Source: Flavobacteriales bacterium (lineage in GTDB: Bacteria > Bacteroidota > Bacteroidia > Flavobacteriales_F > PHOS-HE28). Taken from it: 64,000 bases of DNA. A model generated the notes under the pieces. It had not been told where the DNA came from. It worked only from the letters and a program-made list of their open reading frames with translations, and made no database searches. The DNA is taken from assembly GCA_016719225.1 (NCBI GenBank), contig JADKAN010000005.1, positions 310,001 through 374,000 on the forward strand, in the 5' to 3' direction. The position numbers were made by a program, and so were the translations under genes. This document shows positions 40,679-48,540 of this stretch, piece by piece; position 1 is the first letter of the stretch, and each line of letters opens with the position of its first letter.

Positions 40679-42205
40679 CTATTCGAACCGGATAGCTTTC
40701 GCCGGCGCAATGCGCGACACATACATGCTGGGCAGCACCATCGCCAATACGCACACCAGCAGCACGCCGATGTTCAGCGCCACGATGGGGCCGAAGGAAA
40801 GGTCGATGGGGACTTTATCCACGTAATAGCTTTCGATGGGCAGTCGTGCCAGACCCCACTGCTTTTGCACCAGTGCCAATCCGATGCCGAGCAGGTCGCC
40901 TAGCAAGATGCCCACCCCAAGGATGTATGCCGCATCGATGAGAAAGATGCGCCGCATTTGGCCATTGGATGTACCCAATGCTTTCAGAACGCCGATCATG
41001 TTGGTGCGTTCCAAAATGATGATGAGCAGCGCGCTCGCCATGTTGATGATGGCAACCAATACCATCAGCACGATCACCACGATCACGTTGGTGTCCAATA
41101 GCTCCAGCCAGGAGAAGACCTCCGGATATTGCTGCCGCGCCGTGATGGTGCGCAGTCCCGGCCCGATGAAGTCGCGGTAGATCCTGTCGTCCAACTTGGT
41201 AAGTTGTGCGTAGTCCTTCAACGATACTTCAAAGCCACCGCAGTAGTCCTTGTAGGTGCCACCGTGCCCACCTCGGGTCACGTGCAATGTGGGCGTTGCT
41301 CCAGCGGCTATCGGAACCGGTCTTTGCAGTCTGATCCAAGCGGTGTCGGGTAAGGTTCCGCCATCATCACTAGCGATCAGCGTGACCTTGGTGTCACCGC
41401 CGGGCGGAAGAGCCAATGCATGTGGGCCTTTCCCTACCCAAGTTCTACCCTGCCAACTGTAGTGGTAGGACCGATCTCCGCCGAAGGCGAGCGCAGTGAT
41501 GTGTACGGAATCCCTACCAGCTTCCTCCAGCTGCAGTTCGGCTTGGATGCCCCACTGCGCGAAGCGTTGCAAGTGCGCAATGTCGACCAGCGCCAATTGA
41601 TGGTCTACTTTTTCAAGGCCCGTTTCATAAATGCCCTGAACGCGGAATTTCCGTGGCCGCACCTCCTCGCGGCCCTTAACGAGGTAAATGGTGATGGTGT
41701 CGCCAATGTCCAGCCGGAGCCGACGGGCCATCCAGCGGCTGATGAGCGTTTGCGGCTTTACGCTGTCGCCGATGTCCAGCACGTTTCCGGACACCAGGTT
41801 TTTTTTCAGGAAGCTCCAATCCTGGTCGGCGCCCACACCTTTCACCACCACGCCTTGGATCTCTTCGCCAGTTTGCACTATGCCCGGCTGCAGCGCGAAG
41901 ATCTGGATGTGCGCCACGCCCGGCACAGTGTCCAGCCATGGATAGAAGGACTGTTGGATACGCACCCGCTCGGAGGCCTTTGGGTCACCTTGCGCCAACG
42001 GTACGATCTGCAAGTGCCCGCCCGCTCCCGTTACTTTGGTCCGTACTTCGCCTTGGAAGCCGGTGCTGATCCCGATGGTCAGTATCATTACCGCCATGCC
42101 GATAACAATGCCGAGCACTGCAATGAGCACGATGGGCCGCGAAAGCCGATCCTGCCGGTCCTTGTCGAACAGGATGCGGCGTGCAATGAAATGGGCGAAG
42201 GCCAT
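40679..42205 (-). CDS. ABC transporter permease of the LolC/LolE (FtsX-domain) family
   Basis: A 508-residue permease with the MacB/LolCE layout: N-terminal FIARRILFDK, first membrane segment at about 25-45 (IVLIAVLGIVIGMAVMI), a large periplasmic domain, and three C-terminal membrane helices of the FtsX domain (VIVVIVLMVLVAIINMASAL; MIGVLKALGTSNGQMRRIF; final VLLVCVLAMVLPS). LolCDE extracts lipoproteins from the inner membrane. The partner ATPase is not adjacent. I chose the ATG at 42205 (MAFAHFIARRIL), the usual LolC/E start; a frame from 42253 adds residues antisense to the muramidase signal peptide. Its start codon overlaps that of the divergent gene. Confidence 0.88.
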   Translation of the reverse strand: MAFAHFIARRILFDKDRQDRLSRPIVLIAVLGIVIGMAVMILTIGISTGFQGEVRTKVTGAGGHLQIVPLAQGDPKASERVRIQQSFYPWLDTVPGVAHIQIFALQPGIVQTGEEIQGVVVKGVGADQDWSFLKKNLVSGNVLDIGDSVKPQTLISRWMARRLRLDIGDTITIYLVKGREEVRPRKFRVQGIYETGLEKVDHQLALVDIAHLQRFAQWGIQAELQLEEAGRDSVHITALAFGGDRSYHYSWQGRTWVGKGPHALALPPGGDTKVTLIASDDGGTLPDTAWIRLQRPVPIAAGATPTLHVTRGGHGGTYKDYCGGFEVSLKDYAQLTKLDDRIYRDFIGPGLRTITARQQYPEVFSWLELLDTNVIVVIVLMVLVAIINMASALLIIILERTNMIGVLKALGTSNGQMRRIFLIDAAYILGVGILLGDLLGIGLALVQKQWGLARLPIESYYVDKVPIDLSFGPIVALNIGVLLVCVLAMVLPSMYVSRIAPAKAIRFE

Positions 42206-43430
42206 GGGGAAGCCGACGAAGATAGCCGCGCTATTCGCGCTGGTGGCCTGCAACGGTCAAGGTCAGGCAACCATTCATGGACCAACCATGGCCCTGAAGC
42301 CGGATACGGTGGCGATGATAAAGGCCGATCTTCCATTGCGCACCGGCGCAGAACGCATGGATGAATACCTGCCGCTGTTGGTGGGTAAACGTGTTGCTGT
42401 CGTGTCAAATCAGACGGGGTTGGTCGGCAACACGCACTTGGTCGACACCCTGCTCACCAGCGGTGTTCAAGTAGTGAAGGTGTTCGCGCCGGAACATGGT
42501 TTTCGCGGCGAAGCGGATGCAGGTGAGCAGGTGGCCAATGAAGTTGATAAGCGCACTGGAATTTCCGTGGTCTCACTTTACGGAAAGAACAAGAAGCCTA
42601 GCCCACAGCAACTGAAGGATGTGGACGTTCTACTCTTCGATATCCAGGATGTGGGCGTTCGTTTCTTTACCTACATCAGCACCTTGCACTATGTGATGGA
42701 GGCCGCTGCCGAGCAACACAAGGCCGTGCTGGTGCTGGACCGCCCGAACCCAAATGGTTTTTGCGTGGACGGGCCTGTGCTGGATACGGCGTACCGTTCG
42801 TTCGTTGGCATGGATCCCGTGCCGTTGGTGCATGGGATGACCATGGGTGAATATGCCCGAATGTTGAATGGTGAAGGCTGGCTAAAAGGGGGTGTGAAGT
42901 GTGAACTCACGGTGATCCCGTGCACGGGTTACGACCATGCGACACGATATGCATTACCAGTAAGGCCCTCGCCGAACCTGCCGAACATGATGGCCGTACA
43001 TCTGTACCCTTCCTTGGGGCTGTTCGAAGGAACCATTGTGAGCGTGGGCCGTGGGACGGATATACCGTTCCAGTGCATCGGCTATCCGGAGAACACATGG
43101 GGCGACTATGTTTTCACGCCGAGATCCCTGCCCGGTGCTAAAGATCCTCCTTACAAAGGCATTCCGTGCATGGGCGCTGATCTCAGGGCAGAGAACGCAG
43201 CGATCGGTACCGCATCAACAGCATTGGACCTTCACTGGTTGATCGGGATGTATGAGCATTGCCAGGACAAGTCGGAATTTTTCAATTCTTTCTTCAACAC
43301 ACTGGCCGGTGGACCTGGTTTGCGGCGCGCCATAGAGGCGGGCAGATCAGAAGAGGAGATACGTGCGTCGTGGCAGCCGGGGCTGGATGCATTCCTGAGG
43401 TTGAGGCAGCCGTATTTGCTGTATCCCTGA
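42204..43430 (+). CDS. Exo-beta-N-acetylmuramidase NamZ family (DUF1343, GH171) lipoprotein
   Basis: Cleaves terminal MurNAc from peptidoglycan fragments during cell-wall recycling. It has 408 residues. The N-terminus MGKPTKIAALFALVAC ends in a lipobox (LVAC), implying a lipid-anchored enzyme. Family motifs are VSNQTGLV, FAPEHGFRGEADAGEQV, VDVLLFDIQDVGVRFFTYIS, DRPNPNG, PLVHGMTMGEYA and GRGTDIPFQCIGYPE. I chose the ATG at 42204 because it gives a compact lipoprotein signal; in-frame ATGs at 42174 and 42186 are possible. No promoter-like element was seen upstream, where the sequence is coding on the other strand. Confidence 0.9.
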   Translation: MGKPTKIAALFALVACNGQGQATIHGPTMALKPDTVAMIKADLPLRTGAERMDEYLPLLVGKRVAVVSNQTGLVGNTHLVDTLLTSGVQVVKVFAPEHGFRGEADAGEQVANEVDKRTGISVVSLYGKNKKPSPQQLKDVDVLLFDIQDVGVRFFTYISTLHYVMEAAAEQHKAVLVLDRPNPNGFCVDGPVLDTAYRSFVGMDPVPLVHGMTMGEYARMLNGEGWLKGGVKCELTVIPCTGYDHATRYALPVRPSPNLPNMMAVHLYPSLGLFEGTIVSVGRGTDIPFQCIGYPENTWGDYVFTPRSLPGAKDPPYKGIPCMGADLRAENAAIGTASTALDLHWLIGMYEHCQDKSEFFNSFFNTLAGGPGLRRAIEAGRSEEEIRASWQPGLDAFLRLRQPYLLYP

Positions 43431-43531
43431 AGCTCGGAGGGCTGCATCCGGACCGTTTCATGGCAAGGTGCCGATGGTCCTGCGATCCATTGATGGGCAA
43501 CGGCCGGCAGTGCTGAAAATGGACAAGTACC

Positions 43532-43569
43532 AAAAAAAAACGCCGCCCTTGGTCTCCCATGGGCGGCGT
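43532..43569 (-). terminator. Rho-independent terminator after dnaK
   Basis: On the minus strand ACGCCGCCC pairs with GGGCGGCGT around a 12-base loop and is followed by nine T residues. It lies 20 bases downstream of the dnaK stop. Confidence 0.93.
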
Positions 43570-43588
43570 CCTTGTGAATTGATACCAA

Positions 43589-45499
43589 TTACTTCTGCTC
43601 GTCCTTCACTTCCTCGAAGTCCACGTCGGTGACTTCTTGGTCCTGGGGTGCGCTGCCGTTCTGGCCTTCAGCGGCGCCACCGGCTGACTGCGCGCCTTGA
43701 GTGGACTTGTACATTTCCTCGCTGGCTTGGGAGAAGATGGTGGTCAGCTCGTTCATCGCGGTGTCGATCGCCGGGATGTCCTGTGCTTCGTGTGCCTTCT
43801 TCAACTTGGCCACTGCTTCTTCGATGGGACCCTTCTTGTCAGCGGGGAGTTTGTCGCCGAACTCGGAGAGCTGCTTCTCAGTTTGGAAGATCAGGCTGTC
43901 CGCTTGATTCAGCTTATCCGCCGTTTCGCGGGCTGCCTTGTCGGAATCGGCATTAGCCTCAGCCTCCTTCTTCATCTTCTCGATGTCCTCCTTGCTGAGG
44001 CCGCTGCTGGCTTCGATACGGATGCTCTGCTCCTTACCGGTTGCTTTGTCCTTGGCGCCTACGTGCAGGATGCCGTTCGCATCGATGTCGAAAGTCACCT
44101 CGATCTGCGGTGTGCCGCGGTGTGCAGGCGGGATGCCGTCCAAGTGGAAGCGACCGATGGTCCGGTTGCTGCTTGCCATGGGCCGCTCACCTTGCAGTAC
44201 GTGGATCTCAACGCTGGGCTGGTTGTCGCTCGCGGTACTGAATGTCTCGCTCTTCTTGGTGGGGATCGTGGTATTGGACTCGATCAGTTTGGTCATAACG
44301 CCACCCATGGTCTCGATGCCGAGGCTCAGGGGAGTAACGTCCAGCAACAGCACGTCCTTCACCTCTCCGGTGAGCACGCCGCCTTGGATCGCAGCGCCTA
44401 CGGCTACTACTTCATCGGGGTTCACGCCTTTGCTGGGCTCCTTGCCGAAGAATTTCTTCACAGCCTCTTGGATCGCGGGGATGCGGGTGCTTCCGCCCAC
44501 GAGAATGATCTCATCAATGTCGCTGGCCTTGAGGCCTGCGTTCTTCAGCGCGCTTTCGCAGGGTGCGATGGTGCGCTTGATCAATGGGTCGACCAGCTGC
44601 TCGAACTTGGCACGGGTCAGGGTGCGCACCAAGTGCTTCGGGATGCCATCCACCGGCATGATGTAAGGCAAGTTGATCTCCGTGCTGGTGGTGCTGCTCA
44701 ATTCGATCTTCGCCTTTTCAGCGGCGTCCTTCAAACGTTGCAGGGCCATGGGGTCCTTACGTAGGTCGATGTTCTCGTCCTTCTTGAACTCGTCCGCCAG
44801 CCAGTCGATCAATACGTGATCGAAGTCGTCTCCACCCAAGTGTGTGTCGCCATCGGTGCTCTTCACTTCGAATACGCCATCACCCAATTCAAGCACGCTC
44901 ACATCGTGTGTGCCGCCGCCGCAGTCGAAAACGACGATCTTTTGGTCCTTATGCTTCTTGTCGAGGCCATAGGCCAAAGCAGCAGCGGTTGGTTCGTTGA
45001 TGATGCGGCGCACTTTCAGGCCGGCGATCTCACCGGCTTCTTTGGTGGCTTGGCGCTGTGCATCATTGAAGTAAGCAGGAACAGTGATCACGGCCTCGGT
45101 CACGGTCGTACCGAGGTAATCCTCGGCCGTCTTCTTCATTTTCTGCAGGATCATCGCGCTGATCTCCTGCGGGGTGTACTGGCGGTCGCCCACCTTTACC
45201 CGGGGCATGCCACCATCACCGCGTACCACTTCGTAGGGTACACGCGCGATCTCCTTGGCGTCCTCGTCATAGGTATTCCCCATGAAACGCTTGATGGAGT
45301 AGATCGTGTTGCGAGGATTGGTGATGGACTGGCGCTTGGCCGGATCACCCACCTTGCGCTCGCCGTTCTCCACAAAGGCGACGATACTTGGGGTGGTGCG
45401 CTTGCCTTCGCTGTTGGAAATGACGACAGGCTCGTTGCCCTCCATTACAGAGACACAACTGTTCGTGGTGCCAAGGTCGATCCCGATGATCTTGCTCAT
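43589..45499 (-). CDS. dnaK: Molecular chaperone DnaK (Hsp70)
   Basis: A 636-residue ATP-dependent chaperone. The ATPase domain starts IGIDLGTTNSCVSVMEGNEP and includes VITVPAYFND, NEPTAAALAYGLD and VFDCGGGTHDVSVLEL; note the His in place of the more usual Phe/Tyr in GGGTFDVS. The substrate domain contains DVTPLSLGIETMGGVMT, and the lid domain follows. The C-terminus ends EVTDVDFEEVKDEQK, the usual EVDD/E-V-D-FEEV tail. No grpE or dnaJ is adjacent. Confidence 0.98.
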   Translation of the reverse strand: MSKIIGIDLGTTNSCVSVMEGNEPVVISNSEGKRTTPSIVAFVENGERKVGDPAKRQSITNPRNTIYSIKRFMGNTYDEDAKEIARVPYEVVRGDGGMPRVKVGDRQYTPQEISAMILQKMKKTAEDYLGTTVTEAVITVPAYFNDAQRQATKEAGEIAGLKVRRIINEPTAAALAYGLDKKHKDQKIVVFDCGGGTHDVSVLELGDGVFEVKSTDGDTHLGGDDFDHVLIDWLADEFKKDENIDLRKDPMALQRLKDAAEKAKIELSSTTSTEINLPYIMPVDGIPKHLVRTLTRAKFEQLVDPLIKRTIAPCESALKNAGLKASDIDEIILVGGSTRIPAIQEAVKKFFGKEPSKGVNPDEVVAVGAAIQGGVLTGEVKDVLLLDVTPLSLGIETMGGVMTKLIESNTTIPTKKSETFSTASDNQPSVEIHVLQGERPMASSNRTIGRFHLDGIPPAHRGTPQIEVTFDIDANGILHVGAKDKATGKEQSIRIEASSGLSKEDIEKMKKEAEANADSDKAARETADKLNQADSLIFQTEKQLSEFGDKLPADKKGPIEEAVAKLKKAHEAQDIPAIDTAMNELTTIFSQASEEMYKSTQGAQSAGGAAEGQNGSAPQDQEVTDVDFEEVKDEQK

Positions 45500-45701
45500 T
45501 GTAGCTTGTGGTTTTGCCAGGCTGCGGTATTCGCCCGGCTGGTTGGTTTCCCGGCTGTGCCGGATTGGTTTTTCTGGTGCACATGCCGGTCCTCAACGTT
45601 CGTGCCATCGCCCGTTCCCGTTCGCGATGGCAGGAAATGCGGCAAAAAACACTGACGTAACGCTGACAAAAGGACAGCTTGACACCCCCAGCGGGTATGC
45701 T

Positions 45702-46724
45702 TTAGCAACCGTAGTCGCTGCCCGGAGAAGCAATGCAGAAGAGCTTGCCGGCCGTGTACTGGCCTTGCACCAGCTCCACCACCGTAGTGGCGTCGAGCTG
45801 CTTGTTGTCTATTTCATAGAAACGTCGGGTGGAGAACAGCCCGTAGCCATTGTTCACGTTGCTGTAGACCGGGCGGTCTTCCACCAATCCGGAAATAGGG
45901 CTGCTCAACTGGAGATACACGTTGAGGTCCTCACCGGCAACTGCCCAGAGGATATCCACTCCCTTAAAAATGCGTTTGCTCACGTTGGCCGTGTTGCCCA
46001 CCCGGGTCGCAACGGTCTGGAAAAAGGTTTCACCGGAGAAGGCGAGTTCCAAGGCTTGGTTGCCGGCGGTATTGTCCGTGACCACGTTGCCCAGTTGCTG
46101 GGTAAAGCTCTTGGGAATGGTATCGGCACCGATCACCTCGTCCCAATTGAAGCGGTAGGCCACGTCATAACGTTTGCCGTTCACAGATGAGGTCCAACGG
46201 ATGGTTTGACTTGCGTAACTACCTCCGCCCGTGGATACCAGCCGCAATGGCAGGGCGATGATGGAGCCCGTGGGCTGCACCCGGGCCACGATCTGTGTCT
46301 GTGCGGATACGGTGTTCCCCTTGGCCGTTGCGTTCAACCGGTAAGTGGCGGTTGAATCCAGGTCCGCATTGAAATAGTACAATTTGTGCTGGGGGCCTGC
46401 AAAGATCCCCGGGTCGTGGTCCATAATGGTATCCTGCAGCGTGTATGTATTCACCACGGCGCCATTCTTTATCTCCTGCACCTCTGCAACCAGCTGCGCG
46501 TCGGTGTATTCCGAAGAATCGGGGACAGTGGCATACACTAATGCATTGTCCGGGCCGAGGAAGGCCTTATTGATCTTCACGAACTGGATGGTGGTACCCT
46601 TGTCCAAGAGGGCGTACACCACGGTGTTCTCCTTGTAAGGCGCCGTGATGTCAAGATCGGTGCTGCAGGAATTGAGGAGCAATGCCGTTGCGCAAGCAAA
46701 AACAAGTACGGGCCTTATGGACAT
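45702..46724 (-). CDS. DUF4249 family lipoprotein
   Basis: A 340-residue lipoprotein. The signal MSIRPVLVFACATALLLNSC ends in lipobox LNSC. The mature part begins STDLDITAPYKENTVVYALL, the typical DUF4249 opening, and includes QFVKINKAFLG and DTIMDHDPGIF. DUF4249 proteins are often next to TonB-dependent receptors in Bacteroidota; none is seen here, so it stands alone. The frame is open back to 46985, but the -7 box TATCTTCG at 46748-46755 fixes the start at 46724. Function unknown. Confidence 0.85.
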   Translation of the reverse strand: MSIRPVLVFACATALLLNSCSTDLDITAPYKENTVVYALLDKGTTIQFVKINKAFLGPDNALVYATVPDSSEYTDAQLVAEVQEIKNGAVVNTYTLQDTIMDHDPGIFAGPQHKLYYFNADLDSTATYRLNATAKGNTVSAQTQIVARVQPTGSIIALPLRLVSTGGGSYASQTIRWTSSVNGKRYDVAYRFNWDEVIGADTIPKSFTQQLGNVVTDNTAGNQALELAFSGETFFQTVATRVGNTANVSKRIFKGVDILWAVAGEDLNVYLQLSSPISGLVEDRPVYSNVNNGYGLFSTRRFYEIDNKQLDATTVVELVQGQYTAGKLFCIASPGSDYGC

Positions 46725-46747
46725 GGTTCTTTCTGAAAAAGGGGAGG

Positions 46748-46755
46748 CGAAGATA
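46748..46755 (-). promoter_or_regulatory. -7 element of the DUF4249 gene
   Basis: TATCTTCG on the minus strand followed by CCTCCC, 23 bases before the ATG. It is the TANNTTCG variant also seen before pruA. Confidence 0.55.
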
Positions 46756-46922
46756 GGGGTTGAGGCCACCGCAGCGTATTGCGCATTCCGGGCTTCGGCT
46801 CGTTCGGGGGAGGGAACGGTGCAGGGCGGTTCCCCAATGCAAGCGTATCTGCATAGGATACTGCGAAGGCGAAGTGCCGATCCCTTGCTACCAGCAACTG
46901 CCACAACTGAACCCCGAAAAGA

Positions 46923-46930
46923 TAGCTTTG
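46923..46930 (+). promoter_or_regulatory. -7 element of panB
   Basis: TAGCTTTG matches TANNTTTG exactly, 17 bases before the ATG at 46948. No clear TTG at -33. Confidence 0.6.
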
Positions 46931-46947
46931 CCCCAACATTCGCCGCC

Positions 46948-47766
46948 ATGAGCACCGCCCTTAAAGACATAAAGCGCGTTACCACGCATACCCTTCAGGA
47001 AATGAAGCAGAAGCGCGTGCCTATCGCCATGATAACCGCCTACGATTTTTCCATGGCCCAGTTGATGGACGGAGCCGGCGTGGACGTGATCCTGGTGGGC
47101 GACAGTGCCAGCAACGTGATGGCAGGCCACGAGACGACCTTGCCCATCACGCTGGACCAGATGATCTACCACGCGGGTAGCGTTGTGAGGGGCAGCCAGC
47201 GGGCCTTAGTGGTGGTGGACCTACCCTTCGGCACTTACCAAGGCAACAGCAAAGGGGCGCTCAACAGCGCCATCCGCATCATGAAGGAAAGCGGCGCGCA
47301 TGCCGTGAAACTCGAAGGTGGGGCGGAGGTGATCGACAGCGTGGAGCGCATCCTTTCAGCCGGGATACCCGTGATGGGGCACTTGGGGCTTACGCCGCAA
47401 AGCATTTACAAATTCGGCACCTATGTGGTGCGCGCCAAGGAAGAAGAAGAAGCGAACCGCTTGAAACGCGATGCCCAGCTGCTGGAAGAGGCGGGATGCT
47501 TTGCGCTGGTGTTGGAGAAGATCCCCGCAAAACTGGCCGAGGAAGTGGCGAAAAGCATTCAGATCCCGGTGATCGGTATCGGTGCTGGAGGCAAGGTGGA
47601 TGGTCAGGTGCTGGTGATGCACGACATGCTCGGGATCACCAAGGAATTCAATCCGCGCTTTCTACGCCGTTATGCCGACCTGCATACGGTGGTGACAAAG
47701 GCCGTGGAGCATTACGTGGCCGATGTGCGCTCATCGGATTTCCCCGGCCCGCATGAACAGTATTGA
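46948..47766 (+). CDS. panB: 3-methyl-2-oxobutanoate hydroxymethyltransferase
   Basis: First committed step of pantothenate synthesis: transfers a hydroxymethyl group from 5,10-methylene-THF to alpha-ketoisovalerate. It has 272 residues. Motifs are PIAMITAYDFSMAQLMD, DVILVGDSASNVMAGHETTL, DLPFGTYQGN, AVKLEGGAEV, MGHLGLTPQS and the final IGIGAGGKVDGQVLVMHDML. I chose the ATG at 46948, just after the -7 box; the open frame extends to 46645 but crosses the promoter. The next gene starts 14 bases inside its 3' end. Confidence 0.97.
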   Translation: MSTALKDIKRVTTHTLQEMKQKRVPIAMITAYDFSMAQLMDGAGVDVILVGDSASNVMAGHETTLPITLDQMIYHAGSVVRGSQRALVVVDLPFGTYQGNSKGALNSAIRIMKESGAHAVKLEGGAEVIDSVERILSAGIPVMGHLGLTPQSIYKFGTYVVRAKEEEEANRLKRDAQLLEEAGCFALVLEKIPAKLAEEVAKSIQIPVIGIGAGGKVDGQVLVMHDMLGITKEFNPRFLRRYADLHTVVTKAVEHYVADVRSSDFPGPHEQY

Positions 47767-48424
47767 AGGAAGCCCGGTGATCCTTTATCAGGACGCGTAT
47801 CTCCTTGCCGTGGATAAGCCGTGCGGTATCGCCGTGCAGGCCGACCGGACGGGCGATCCCTGCCTGCTGGATCAAGTGAAAGCTCTTTTTCCCAAGGAGG
47901 ATATCGGTTCACCACATCGGATCGATAGGCCCGTCGGCGGCTTGGTGGTCTTTACCCGGAATGCCGAAGCGTTGCGGGGTATGGATGCCCTTTACCGCAC
48001 ACAGGCCGTCGATAAGACCTACCTCGCCATCGTGGAAGGTGCAACTCCTCCCAAAGGGGAATGTCGCCATGTGCTGGCCCATACCGCTGGGCAGCGGAAA
48101 ACGCGCATGGCAGAAGAGCCCGGGATCGGTAGAGAGGCGGTGCTTCACTACATCACCAAAGTGGTCGGCGAACGGTTTTCACTGCTGGAGGTGAAGCCTG
48201 AAGGGGGCGCTTTCCACCAGATCCGTGCGCAGTTGGCAGCCATCGGTCACCCCATCAAAGGCGATGTGAAATACGGCGCACGACGCGGGGAAAAGGACCG
48301 CGGTATCGCATTGCACGCTTGGAAAATGCGATTCCGGCATCCGGTGACGGATCATCTGCTGGAACTGGAGGCTCCGCCGCCTGTGCGGTCGATCTGGCCT
48401 GCCTTGCTCGCTTTGCAGAAGTGA
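47753..48424 (+). CDS. RluA-family pseudouridine synthase
   Basis: A 223-residue RNA pseudouridine synthase without an S4 domain. It contains VILYQDAYLLAVDKPCGIAV, then GSPHRIDRPVGGLVVF with the catalytic Asp (D58) in the HRxD motif, VDKTYLAIVEG and LLEVKPEGGAFHQIRAQLAA. The short S4-less form is like RluC/TruC-type enzymes that modify rRNA or tRNA; the target base cannot be told. It overlaps panB by 14 bases, so it is co-translated. Confidence 0.92.
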   Translation: MNSIEGSPVILYQDAYLLAVDKPCGIAVQADRTGDPCLLDQVKALFPKEDIGSPHRIDRPVGGLVVFTRNAEALRGMDALYRTQAVDKTYLAIVEGATPPKGECRHVLAHTAGQRKTRMAEEPGIGREAVLHYITKVVGERFSLLEVKPEGGAFHQIRAQLAAIGHPIKGDVKYGARRGEKDRGIALHAWKMRFRHPVTDHLLELEAPPPVRSIWPALLALQK

Positions 48425-48540
48425 CCGCCGGGAACAACACGACCGCGGAACACGCTTACGCGCTGGTTGGGGTCAGGTCCGCAACGACAGGTCCGAATGG
48501 ATCCCGATGAGTAACCTGATCTTTCTCGCAAACACAAGGC

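Noticed and set aside
45500..45700. Heat-shock type promoter upstream of dnaK
   Set aside because: A TTTTG and a T-rich box are present on the minus strand, but neither spacing nor sequence matches the consensus well enough, and no CIRCE-like inverted repeat was found.
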